Origin: Rhodobacterales bacterium
Lineage (GTDB): Bacteria; Pseudomonadota; Alphaproteobacteria; Rhodobacterales; Rhodobacteraceae
DNA length: 36,232 bases
Direction: 5' to 3'
Assembly: GCA_013297695.1 (NCBI GenBank)
Contig: JAAFHX010000017.1
Span: 1-36,232 of the forward strand
Shown: in pieces, positions 1-8,670 of the stretch
How the letters are laid out: each line of letters starts with the position of its first letter
Position numbering within the stretch: position 1 is the first letter of the stretch
Notes under the pieces: generated by a model
Database searches by the model: none
What the model was told of the DNA's origin: nothing
The model's input: the letters and a program-made list of their open reading frames with translations, nothing else
Program-made: the position numbers and the translations under genes

Positions 1-657
1 GCAGACCGACACGTTCACGTCGGCCCGCAGGTTGCCGTTCTGCATGTTGCCGTCGCAGGTGCCCAGATAGCGCAGGATCTGGCGCAGCTTGGCGACATAG
101 GCCGCCGCCTCTTCCGGCCCGCGGATGTCGGGGCGGCTGACGATCTCCATCAGCGCGACGCCAGTGCGGTTGAAATCGACGAAGGACATGGTCGGGTCCA
201 TGTCGTGAATCGACTTGCCCGCGTCCTGTTCCAGATGGATGCGTTCTATCCGCACAAGGCGGCCCACGCCCGGCCCCATTTCCACCAGCACCTCGCCCTC
301 GCCCACGATGGGGTGATAAAGCTGGCTGATCTGATAGCCCTGCGGCAGGTCGGGGTAGAAATAGTTCTTGCGGTCAAAGGCCGAGGTCAGATTGATCCGC
401 GCCTTCAGCCCCAGCCCGGTGCGCACCGCCTGTTCCACGCAGAATTCGTTGATCACCGGCAGCATGCCCGGCATCGCGGCATCGACAAAGGCCACATGGC
501 TGTTCGGCTCGGCCCCGACGGCGGTCGACGCGCCGGAGAACAGCTTGGCGTTCGAGGCGACCTGGGCGTGAATTTCCATCCCGATGACCAGTTCCCAATC
601 GGCCTTCGCCCCGGCGATGACCTTGGGAACGGGCGGGGTATGGGTCAGATCAAGCAT
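1..657 (-). CDS. gatB: Asp-tRNA(Asn)/Glu-tRNA(Gln) amidotransferase subunit B, N-terminal part (3' end outside window)
   Basis: Reverse strand from ATG at 657 reads [44 protein letters not shown]...[35 protein letters not shown]..., typical GatB N-terminus ([17 protein letters not shown]). Open to window edge. Confidence 0.96.
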   Translation of the reverse strand, partial: MLDLTHTPPVPKVIAGAKADWELVIGMEIHAQVASNAKLFSGASTAVGAEPNSHVAFVDAAMPGMLPVINEFCVEQAVRTGLGLKARINLTSAFDRKNYFYPDLPQGYQISQLYHPIVGEGEVLVEMGPGVGRLVRIERIHLEQDAGKSIHDMDPTMSFVDFNRTGVALMEIVSRPDIRGPEEAAAYVAKLRQILRYLGTCDGNMQNGNLRADVNVSVC

Positions 658-837
658 GTGAACCTCCTGCACTGGCCTTTCGTCATACGGCAGAAAAGGG
701 CCGATCATCAAGCAGCCGACGGGCGGATTATGGCCGATCCAAGGCGCCGGGCGATGGAATGGGTTGCCGGCAGCCATGCGGCCGACGCATGACTCCTTCG
801 CCGGGCAAGGATCACGGTGCAGAACAGGTTAGGGCTT

Positions 838-1449
838 ATGGCAGGTGTGATGGTGGGAAACAGGATGCGCGCGGGTGTTCGTGCGGTGCTTCTGGGGGGG
901 CTTCTTGCCCTGCCGATGGCCTGCGAACAGATCAAGACCGAACAGGGGCTGCCCGCGATGCGGTGGGACAATCACCCTGAAGGCACCCTCTGGACGACCC
1001 GCACCCTGGATGCCATCGACACCCATGCCCCCAGCCTGCTGCAGACTGTGCCGCGCGATATCGAAACCTGGTGTCCCGGCTATCCCGAAGCCAGCACCGA
1101 CGAAAGGGAAGCCTTCTGGACCGGCATCCTGTCGGCGCTGGCCAAACATGAAAGCACCTGGAACCCGAATGCTTCGGGCGGCGGCGGGCGCTGGATCGGT
1201 CTGTTGCAGATCGCCCCGGCGACGGCCCGGCAGTACGGCTGCGAGGCTACCACGGTCGGGGCGCTGAAGAACGGTGCGTCGAACCTGACCTGCGCCGTGC
1301 AGATTGCCGCTGTCCAGGTGCCCAAGGACGACATGGTGGCCGGGAACGGCGCGCAGGGTCTGGGCCGCGACTGGGCCCCGTTCCGCAGCAGCGCCAAGCG
1401 GGCCGAAATGGCCGCCTGGACGCGCAAGCAAAGCTACTGCCAGGGTTAA
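838..1449 (+). CDS. Transglycosylase SLT-like secreted protein / putative lipoprotein
   Basis: ORF 817..1449; likely start 838 or 865 (MRAGVRAVLLGGLLALPMAC signal-like). SLT-like ALAKHESTWNPNASGGGGRWIGLLQIAPATARQYGC. Confidence 0.75.
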   Translation: MAGVMVGNRMRAGVRAVLLGGLLALPMACEQIKTEQGLPAMRWDNHPEGTLWTTRTLDAIDTHAPSLLQTVPRDIETWCPGYPEASTDEREAFWTGILSALAKHESTWNPNASGGGGRWIGLLQIAPATARQYGCEATTVGALKNGASNLTCAVQIAAVQVPKDDMVAGNGAQGLGRDWAPFRSSAKRAEMAAWTRKQSYCQG

Positions 1450-1486
1450 CCAACCCTATCAGGCCCTTGCCCCATGTCGGCACCGG

Positions 1487-2389
1487 TCAGCCCGACAGGG
1501 CACCGCCCTTGAGCCAGGATGGCCGTTTGGTCGCCTGCACCAGGCTGACGGCGGGCGCATGCCGCCCGCCAAGCGCAAGCGTGGCGGCGCGCAGCATCTC
1601 GATGGCGTCTTCCGAACGTTGCGGCAACCGCTCGCCCGCGATGGGTTTGCCAAGGGTCACGCGGAACGGCTGGCGGCTTTTGTTCAGCACTTCGTGGAAC
1701 AGGGTGATGTCGCGCAGGGTCGGGTGGATCAGGTCGAACAGGTAGAACAGCACCGAGTTGCGCGCGCTGATGTGCAGGGGAATGACCGGCAGCGCATGCT
1801 TGCGCGCCAGCGTCGCGGCGGTCGCCATCCACGGGCGTTCAACCAGCCGCAGCCCCCGCCGCTTGGCCAGTCGCCCTGACGGAAAGATCACGCCCAGCCG
1901 ACCGTTCCCGATGGCCTGAAGGGTGAATTCCATCGTCTCGCGCGCCTTGGCATGGCTGCGCTTTTCGGGGCGCCATTCCACCGGGGCCACAAGGTCGGCC
2001 AGTTGCGGCAGCACACGCAGCACGTCGCGGTTGGTGTAGATGAAAAGGTCGGGGCGCAGCGGAGCGAGCACATGGTGCAGCACGATCCCGTCCGCGATGC
2101 CGGTCGGATGATTCGCGACCACCAGCGCCGGGCCGTTCCGCGGCAGATTCTCCAGCCCCGAGACTTCGACATCGCGCGCGATCAGGTCGGCAAGGCGGGC
2201 CAGAATCTCCCTGCGGTCCAGCGGCACCAGGGTTTCGGTCAGCACCACGGTCTGCGGATAGGACAGCATCCGGTCAAGCATGGGCCGCAGCACATGCGCG
2301 CCCATGCCGCCCCGGGCCAGCCAGGGCGCACGTTCGGCGATGAGAGGGTCGAGCCGGTCGCGCATTTCGGTACAACAGCACGCGGCCAT
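1487..2389 (-). CDS. 1-acyl-sn-glycerol-3-phosphate acyltransferase (PlsC/LPLAT family)
   Basis: VVANHPTGIADGIVLHHVLA (NHxxxxD-like motif), VIFPSGRLAKRRG; a TTG start at 2440 overlapping the pepN stop is an alternative to ATG 2389. Confidence 0.82.
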   Translation of the reverse strand: MAACCCTEMRDRLDPLIAERAPWLARGGMGAHVLRPMLDRMLSYPQTVVLTETLVPLDRREILARLADLIARDVEVSGLENLPRNGPALVVANHPTGIADGIVLHHVLAPLRPDLFIYTNRDVLRVLPQLADLVAPVEWRPEKRSHAKARETMEFTLQAIGNGRLGVIFPSGRLAKRRGLRLVERPWMATAATLARKHALPVIPLHISARNSVLFYLFDLIHPTLRDITLFHEVLNKSRQPFRVTLGKPIAGERLPQRSEDAIEMLRAATLALGGRHAPAVSLVQATKRPSWLKGGALSG

Positions 2390-2436
2390 GACGGTTCCAT
2401 GACGTTCGGCGTCTGCGGATAGGGGTCTTCGTCCGG

Positions 2437-4998
2437 TCAACCCTCGGTCCCGAGAATGCGCCCCGCCATCTCGGCCAGATCCTGGCTCAGGTCCGGCTGC
2501 GACAGGATTCGGTCCAGTTCGCCCCGCACAAGCGCCTGACGGCCGACGTCATAGCGCGGCCATGTTTCAAAGGCGGTGGACATGCGCGCGGCAGTCTGCG
2601 GGTTGACCGGGTCAAGCCGGATCAGCCAGTCGGCCAGCAGACGGTAGCCTGCACCCGTTGCCTGATGAAAGCCCGCGTGATGCGCCGACAGCGCACCCAG
2701 CACCGACCGGAACCGGTTGGGGTTCTTCCAGTCGAAATCGGGGTGCCGGGTCAGCCGGTCGGCCAGTGCCGGTGCTTCGGCCGAGGGGGCAAGCATGATC
2801 TGCAGGCCGAACCACTTGTCCATCACCAGCCGATCATTCTGCCATTGTGCGGCAAAGGCCGCGAGTTCCGCCTGCCCTGCGCCCACGTCAAGCAGGCAGG
2901 CCAGCGCGCCCACCTGGTCGGTCATGTTGTCGGCGGCGCGGAACCGGGCGGCGGCCCGCGCCCCGCCGTCGATCCGCGACAGCAGCGACAGCAGCGACTG
3001 GCGCAAGGCGCGGCGGCCTGCCGCGCGCGCCTCGGGGGTGAAGGGGCCGGGTTCCGACAGAGCCTCGATCAGCCGCGGCAAGGCCGGGGCCAGATGGTGG
3101 GCCAGCGCCTCGGCCATCTGGCGGCGGGCAGCATGAATTCGGTCGGGATCGGGGGTGATCCCTGCGGCATGCAGCGTCTGGGCCATGTCATCCTCGCCCG
3201 GCAGGCGCAGGGCAAGGGCGCGAAAGGCCGGTTCCAGCGCCTCGTCCTGTGCCACCCGCGCCAGAGCATCCAGCCAGCCGGGTGCCGGGGCAATGCCGTC
3301 GGTGACCATGCGGGCCAGCACGTCCTTTGCCAGGTGCCGCCCTGCCTCGAACTTGTTCACGGGGTCGGTATCATGGGCCAGCAGAAAGGCCCGTTCCTCG
3401 GGCGAGGTCTGTCGATCCAGCAGCACTGGGGCCGAAAAGCCGCGCAGGATCGACGGGATCGGGCGCGCGGAAAGGCCGGGGAAGGCAAAGCTCTGTGTGG
3501 TTTGCGTCAGTTCCAGCGTGGTGGTGGGCAACACCTCGTCGCCATTCGGGTTCAACAGGCCAATGGCAACGGGAATGACCTTGGCCCCCTTGTCGGGCTG
3601 GCCGGGGGTGGGCGGGTTCACCTGGGTGAAGGTCAGCGTGTAGGTGCCGCCCGCCGCGTCCGGCGCCCAGTGATCGCCGACCTTGAGCGTGGGCGTGCCC
3701 GCTTCGGTGTACCAGCGCCCGAACTGCGTCAGATCGCGGCCGGTCACGTCCTGAAACACCGCCAGCCAATCCTCGATCGTGGCGGCCTGTCCGTCGTGTC
3801 GGGTGAAATAGAGGTCCAGCGCCTGCGCCCAGGCCGCATCGCCGACAAGGCGTTTCAGCATGCCGATGACCTCGGCGCCCTTCTCGTAGACCGTGGCGGT
3901 GTAGAAGTTGTTGATCTCCTGATAATGGTCGGGCCGCACCGGGTGGGCGAGCGGCCCCTGATCCTCGCGGAACTGGCGGGCCATCAGCGCCAGCACATCC
4001 TCGATCCGCTTGACCGGGGCCGAGCGCATGTCGGCACTGAACTGCTGATCGCGAAAGACCGTCAGCCCTTCCTTCAGGCAAAGCTGGAACCAGTCGCGGC
4101 AGGTGATGCGGTTGCCCGTCCAGTTATGGAAATACTCATGCGCGATGATCGCCTCGATCCGGGCGAAATCGTCGTCGGTCGCGGTTTCGGGCAGGGCAAG
4201 CACATAGCGGCTGTTGAAGATGTTCAGCCCCTTGTTCTCCATCGCGCCCATGTTGAAGTCATCGACCGCAACGATGTTAAAGACCGACAGGTCGTATTCG
4301 CGCCCATAGGCCGTCTCGTCCCACCGCATCGACCGTTTCAGAGCGTCCATCGCATAGGCGCATTTGCCCTGATCGCCGGGACGGACCCAGATGTTCAGGG
4401 CGACAGGGCGGCCCGACATTGTGGTAAAGTGGTCGGAATGCGCGACCAGGTCGCCGGCGACCAGCGCGAACAGGTACGACGGCTTCGGCCAGGGATCGAC
4501 CCATTCGGCCCATCCCGGACCAGCGCCTGCCGGATCGCCATTCGACAAAAGCACCGGCATGTCCGACTCGATCCGCACGCGGAAGGGGGCCATCACGTCG
4601 GGGCGGTCGGGGTAGAAGGTGATCTTGCGGAACCCCTCGGCCTCGCATTGCGTGCAATACATGCCGTTCGACATGTAAAGCCCTTCAAGCGCGGTGTTGC
4701 CCTCGGGGGCGATCTGCACTTCCGCCTCGAAGGTGAAGGGGCCGGGGGGCAGCAGGGCGGCAGGGATCGTCAGCCCGGTCGCGTCCGGCACAAGGCCGAC
4801 GGGTGTGCCGTCGATGCTGGCCGCGATCAGGGTCAGCTTCTCGCCATCCAGCCGCAGATCGGCGGGGCCTTGGGTGGCCGCAAGGCGCAGGCGCGACAGG
4901 ACCCGCGTGGCCGTGGGGGCCAGGCGGAAGGTCAGATCGACAGCTTCGACGCGAAAGGGAAAAGGGCGATAGTCGGCAAGGCGGATGGTGGTGGTCAT
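2437..4998 (-). CDS. pepN: Aminopeptidase N (M1 family)
   Basis: 853 aa; GAMENKGLNIFNS, HEYFHNWTGNRITCRDWFQLCLKEGLTVFRDQQFS (HExxH-18x-E). Confidence 0.98.
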   Translation of the reverse strand: MTTTIRLADYRPFPFRVEAVDLTFRLAPTATRVLSRLRLAATQGPADLRLDGEKLTLIAASIDGTPVGLVPDATGLTIPAALLPPGPFTFEAEVQIAPEGNTALEGLYMSNGMYCTQCEAEGFRKITFYPDRPDVMAPFRVRIESDMPVLLSNGDPAGAGPGWAEWVDPWPKPSYLFALVAGDLVAHSDHFTTMSGRPVALNIWVRPGDQGKCAYAMDALKRSMRWDETAYGREYDLSVFNIVAVDDFNMGAMENKGLNIFNSRYVLALPETATDDDFARIEAIIAHEYFHNWTGNRITCRDWFQLCLKEGLTVFRDQQFSADMRSAPVKRIEDVLALMARQFREDQGPLAHPVRPDHYQEINNFYTATVYEKGAEVIGMLKRLVGDAAWAQALDLYFTRHDGQAATIEDWLAVFQDVTGRDLTQFGRWYTEAGTPTLKVGDHWAPDAAGGTYTLTFTQVNPPTPGQPDKGAKVIPVAIGLLNPNGDEVLPTTTLELTQTTQSFAFPGLSARPIPSILRGFSAPVLLDRQTSPEERAFLLAHDTDPVNKFEAGRHLAKDVLARMVTDGIAPAPGWLDALARVAQDEALEPAFRALALRLPGEDDMAQTLHAAGITPDPDRIHAARRQMAEALAHHLAPALPRLIEALSEPGPFTPEARAAGRRALRQSLLSLLSRIDGGARAAARFRAADNMTDQVGALACLLDVGAGQAELAAFAAQWQNDRLVMDKWFGLQIMLAPSAEAPALADRLTRHPDFDWKNPNRFRSVLGALSAHHAGFHQATGAGYRLLADWLIRLDPVNPQTAARMSTAFETWPRYDVGRQALVRGELDRILSQPDLSQDLAEMAGRILGTEG

Positions 4999-5242
4999 GG
5001 GGCACTCCGTTGGACTGTCACAGTAGTGTCGCAGCGCCCGGGCGCAAGGGCGGGGCAGTGCCGCCGGGTCGGTGATCCCGGCGAGGGTGCCAAGGACGGC
5101 GGGACCATTCGTGCTGCGTCAGGGTTCTTGCCGCGTCCGTTCGGAAGACCACGATCCCGTGTCGGCCGGTTTCAGGCCGCAGGGATCGCCTTTTCCCTGA
5201 TCGGGGTTTACGAATCGCCCCGCTCTGCTACATCCTTGTTCC

Positions 5243-6763
5243 ATGAATGTTCTTGTCTGGTTCAAGCGCGACCTGCGGGTTGCCGATCATCCTGCGCTGG
5301 CCCTGGCGGCAAGCTTTGGTCGCGTCTTGCCCCTTTACATCGTCGAGCCCGAGTACTGGTCCCTGCCCGATACCTCGGCCCGGCAATGGGCCTTCACGGC
5401 AGAATGCCTGGAAGGGTTGCGCGATGATCTGGGGGCGGTCGGTGCGCCGCTGGTGCTGCGCGTCGGCGCGGCGGTCGAGGTGCTGGACAAACTGGTGCGC
5501 GCCCACCGGATCGCGCGCATCGTCAGCCACGAAGAGACCGGGAACCTGTGGACCTATGCCCGCGACCGGGCCGTGGCGGCCTGGGCACGCGGGGCCGGGG
5601 TGGACTGGGTGGAACTGCCGCAATCGGGCGTGGTCCGAAAGCTTGCGGGGCGCGACGGCTGGGCCGCGCGGCGCGATGCCTTCACCGCAGCGCCGCTGGT
5701 TCCGGTGAGGCAGCTTGACCCGGTACCGGGGGTGGAACGGGGCGCGATCCCCTCGGCCCGGGCGCTGAAGCTGGCGGAAGACCGCTGTCCGCACCGGCAG
5801 GCGGGCGGGCGCGCGCGCGGGCTGGAGATGCTGGACTCCTTTCTGACGGTGCGGGGCGCGCCCTATCGCGCCGCGATGTCCTCGCCGCTGACTGGGGAAC
5901 GGGCCTGTTCGCGCCTGTCGCCGCATCTGGCCCTGGGCACGCTGTCGGGGCGCGAAGTGGCGCAGGCGGCGGCGGCGCGGGCAGCCGAGCGGCCCGGCGG
6001 GACCTGGGGCGGGGCGCTGGCCAGCTTTCAAAGCCGCCTCGCCTGGCGCGACCATTTCATGCAGAAGCTGGAGGATCAGCCCGCGATCGAAACCGACTGC
6101 CTGCACCGCGCGATGGAGGGGCTGCGCCCCCGCGTGCCCGATGCCGCGCGTCTTGCGGCGTGGGAGGCGGGTGAGACCGGGCTTCCCTTTACCGATGCCT
6201 GCCTGCGTTATCTGGCCGCGACGGGGTGGCTGAATTTCCGCATGCGGTCGATGGTGATGGCCGTGGCGAGCTATCATCTATGGCTGGATTGGCGGGCGAC
6301 GGGGGCAGTGCTGGCGCGGCGGTTCACCGATTACGAACCCGGCATCCACTGGCCGCAGGTGCAGATGCAGTCGGGCACCACGGGGATCAATACGATCCGC
6401 ATCTACAATCCGGTCAAGCAGGGCTGGGATCAGGACCCGACCGGGGCCTTCACCCGGCGTTGGGTGCCGGAACTGGCCGCCGTGCCGGATGCCTTTCTGC
6501 AAGAGCCGTGGAAATGGCCGGGTGCGGCGGGGCTTCTGGGCAGACGTTATCCCGAACCGGTGGTGGATGTCGGCGCTGCGGCACGGATTGCACGCGAAAC
6601 GGTCTGGGGTCGCCGGGCGACCCCGGGATTTGCCTCGGAGGCCGGGCGCATCGTTCAGCGGCATGCCAGCCGGGCCGATGGTTCGGGCCGTTTCGTCAAT
6701 GACCGCGCCCCCGCGCCGCGCCGTGGCGCGGCGCCCGACGCCCAGTTGAGCCTTGATCTGTGA
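5243..6763 (+). CDS. Cryptochrome/photolyase-family FAD-binding protein
   Basis: 506 aa; [20 protein letters not shown]-terminus; [58 protein letters not shown]. Confidence 0.93.
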   Translation: MNVLVWFKRDLRVADHPALALAASFGRVLPLYIVEPEYWSLPDTSARQWAFTAECLEGLRDDLGAVGAPLVLRVGAAVEVLDKLVRAHRIARIVSHEETGNLWTYARDRAVAAWARGAGVDWVELPQSGVVRKLAGRDGWAARRDAFTAAPLVPVRQLDPVPGVERGAIPSARALKLAEDRCPHRQAGGRARGLEMLDSFLTVRGAPYRAAMSSPLTGERACSRLSPHLALGTLSGREVAQAAAARAAERPGGTWGGALASFQSRLAWRDHFMQKLEDQPAIETDCLHRAMEGLRPRVPDAARLAAWEAGETGLPFTDACLRYLAATGWLNFRMRSMVMAVASYHLWLDWRATGAVLARRFTDYEPGIHWPQVQMQSGTTGINTIRIYNPVKQGWDQDPTGAFTRRWVPELAAVPDAFLQEPWKWPGAAGLLGRRYPEPVVDVGAAARIARETVWGRRATPGFASEAGRIVQRHASRADGSGRFVNDRAPAPRRGAAPDAQLSLDL

Positions 6764-6921
6764 TGCCGAAAATGCGCCGGAAATCCGATCTTCCGACCAA
6801 GGTCTGTGCGACCTGCGGCAAGCCCTTTGCGTGGCGCAAAAAGTGGGAAAAGGTGTGGGACGAGGTGCGCTATTGCTCGGACCGGTGCCGCGCCTCCAGG
6901 CCCGGCCCGGCCAGGACCTGA
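6763..6921 (+). CDS. DUF2256 family small Cys-rich protein (52 aa; absent from the supplied ORF track)
   Basis: [52 protein letters not shown]; start overlaps the photolyase stop by one base (TGATG); CxxC...CxxxC arrangement characteristic of DUF2256. Confidence 0.92.
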   Translation: MPKMRRKSDLPTKVCATCGKPFAWRKKWEKVWDEVRYCSDRCRASRPGPART

Positions 6922-7198
6922 GCGCCCCCGAAGCGCCGGTCCCGCCCCAAGCCCGACTGTCGCACGGCGCAACTCCATGTCCTGCCGTCTGGACATGTTG
7001 AAAGGGAAACAACCTTTCCGCCAGGCAGCATTTCCGGGCCGCATGCCCGACTGCTGCCGCATTCTGCGCCCGAGGCGGCCGATCCTGCGCGTTTGCTGTG
7101 CTTTTTGCCGAAATGCAGGGCGTCTGTGCAAGAATACCCCCTTCAAAGGCACCGCAACCATGCCTATGATTCCCGAACGCGGAAAAGGAAATCGGCCC

Positions 7199-7972
7199 AT
7201 GACACGCCCCGTTGTCGGCATCATCGGCAACATGACCCTGCTGAACGAAAGCTATCCGGTGCATGCCGGCGGGCGGATGAACAGCGAAGCCGTGGCAGAG
7301 GTGGCGGGGTGCCTGCCGCTGATCATTCCGTCCGACCCCGCGCTGGTGTCCGTGCCCGAGTTGCTTGACCTGTGTGACGGTTTTCTGCTCACCGGGGGGC
7401 GACCGAACGTTCATCCCGAAGAATATGGCGAGGAAGAGACGCCCGCCCACGGGTGCTTTGACCGCTGCCGCGACGCGGTGACGCTGCCGCTGATCCGCGC
7501 CTGCGTTGATCGCGGCCAGCCGTTCCTGGGTGTCTGCCGGGGGTTTCAGGAGGTGAACGTTGCCCTGGGGGGCACGCTTTATCCCGAAATTCGCGATCTG
7601 CCGGGCAGGATGAACCATCGCATGCCGCCCGACGGGACGCTGGACGAGAAATTTGCCCTGCGCCATCCGGTGCGGTTGACCCCCGGCGGACCGTTCCACC
7701 GGCTGCTTGGGGCGCAAGAGGTCATGACCAATTCCCTGCACGGCCAGGGGATCAAGGTCGCAGGCCCCCGCATCGTGATCGACGGCACGGCCCCGGACGG
7801 CACGCCCGAGGCGATCTATGTCCAGGGCGCGCCGGGGTTTACCCTTTCGGTCCAATGGCACCCTGAATACAATGCCGGTGCAGATCCGGTATCGCGCCCG
7901 CTGTTCCAGGCCTTTGGCGAAGCGGCGCAGGCGTGGTCCCGGCGCGGCACGGGCGTGCGCCTGAGCGCCTGA
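7199..7972 (+). CDS. Gamma-glutamyl-gamma-aminobutyrate hydrolase / peptidase C26 glutamine amidotransferase-like
   Basis: Start at MTRPVVGIIGNMTLLNESYPVHAGG; FLGVCRGFQEVNVALGGTLYPEI nucleophile elbow, SLHGQGI, QWHPEY. Confidence 0.92.
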   Translation: MTRPVVGIIGNMTLLNESYPVHAGGRMNSEAVAEVAGCLPLIIPSDPALVSVPELLDLCDGFLLTGGRPNVHPEEYGEEETPAHGCFDRCRDAVTLPLIRACVDRGQPFLGVCRGFQEVNVALGGTLYPEIRDLPGRMNHRMPPDGTLDEKFALRHPVRLTPGGPFHRLLGAQEVMTNSLHGQGIKVAGPRIVIDGTAPDGTPEAIYVQGAPGFTLSVQWHPEYNAGADPVSRPLFQAFGEAAQAWSRRGTGVRLSA

Positions 7973-7991
7973 ATACCCGGGTGCCAGTGCC

Positions 7992-8606
7992 TCAGGGGTG
8001 CGAGGTTCCGTCCGCTGTCAGCCCGTCCAGAACCAGCGCAAGCGTCCGCTTTGCCCGGTCGACCCGCTGTTCGGCGGGTGCGCCTTCGGCGGCCCAGAAG
8101 GCCAGATTTGCAATCGCGCCGTTCAGCAGATGGGCCGTCGCCTCGGGGTCGACCGGGCGCACGCGGCCAAGCGCGACCAACCGTGTAAGGTCGGCGATCA
8201 CCTCGGCAATGCCGCCGTCCAGCAGGATATCGACCGCCTTCATGCCCAGGACCGCCGTCGCGTCCTGAAACAAGATGCGGCGGCGCGACGGGTGCAGCGC
8301 CTCGTCCAGATAGCGGTCATACCACCGCCGGAACCCGCGCCAGGGGTCGGGCTCGGCCACCCATTCCGCATCAAGAAGGGCGCTGATTTCGGCATCCACC
8401 CGGCGCAGCACCGCCTCGAACAGCCCGGCCTTGTTGCCGAAATGATGGTGCAGCGCGCCGCGCGTCATGCCGGCCTCGGCGGCCAGTGCATCCAGGGACG
8501 TCGCCGCAAATCCTTCTTCGGCAAAGGCGCGGCGGGCGACCGACAGCAGCCGTTCGGTCGTGTCCTGTGCCATCTCGGCGCGGCGTCTTCGGGGTTCTGT
8601 TGACAT
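7992..8606 (-). CDS. TetR/AcrR family transcriptional regulator
   Basis: MSTEPRRRRAEMAQDTTERLLSVARRAFAEEGFAATSLDALAAEAGMTRGALHHHFGNKAGLFEAVL; alternative start ATG 8573 (MAQDTT). Confidence 0.95.
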   Translation of the reverse strand: MSTEPRRRRAEMAQDTTERLLSVARRAFAEEGFAATSLDALAAEAGMTRGALHHHFGNKAGLFEAVLRRVDAEISALLDAEWVAEPDPWRGFRRWYDRYLDEALHPSRRRILFQDATAVLGMKAVDILLDGGIAEVIADLTRLVALGRVRPVDPEATAHLLNGAIANLAFWAAEGAPAEQRVDRAKRTLALVLDGLTADGTSHP

Positions 8607-8619
8607 ACGGCCCGTATGT
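8603..8619. promoter_or_regulatory. Putative TetR operator O1 (perfect inverted repeat)
   Basis: ACATACGGCCCGTATGT: arms ACATACGG (8603-8610) and CCGTATGT (8612-8619) around one base; overlaps a TTGACA hexamer (8600-8605) and the proposed TetR start. Confidence 0.8.
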
Positions 8620-8633
8620 AAGTTAGGGGGTCG

Positions 8634-8648
8634 CATACGAAGCGTATG
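8634..8648. promoter_or_regulatory. Putative TetR operator O2
   Basis: CATACG AAG CGTATG; same half-site and 3-nt spacing as the core of O1 (CATACG-N3-CGTATG), 30 bp centre to centre. Confidence 0.78.
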
Positions 8649-8670
8649 TGAATGCAGGCAGGGTCGCAAG

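Noticed and set aside
5014-5024. ACTGT-C-ACAGT palindrome upstream of pepN
   Set aside because: Only 5-bp arms; expected by chance, with no regulator nearby to support it.
2665-5427. 920-aa + strand ORF antisense to pepN
   Set aside because: Shadow ORF from high GC third-position bias; low-complexity Arg/Gly/Gln/His-rich translation with no recognisable domain, opposite a clear M1 aminopeptidase.
6278-7861. 527-aa minus ORF across photolyase, DUF2256 and C26 genes
   Set aside because: Crosses three coherent genes and lacks any family motif.
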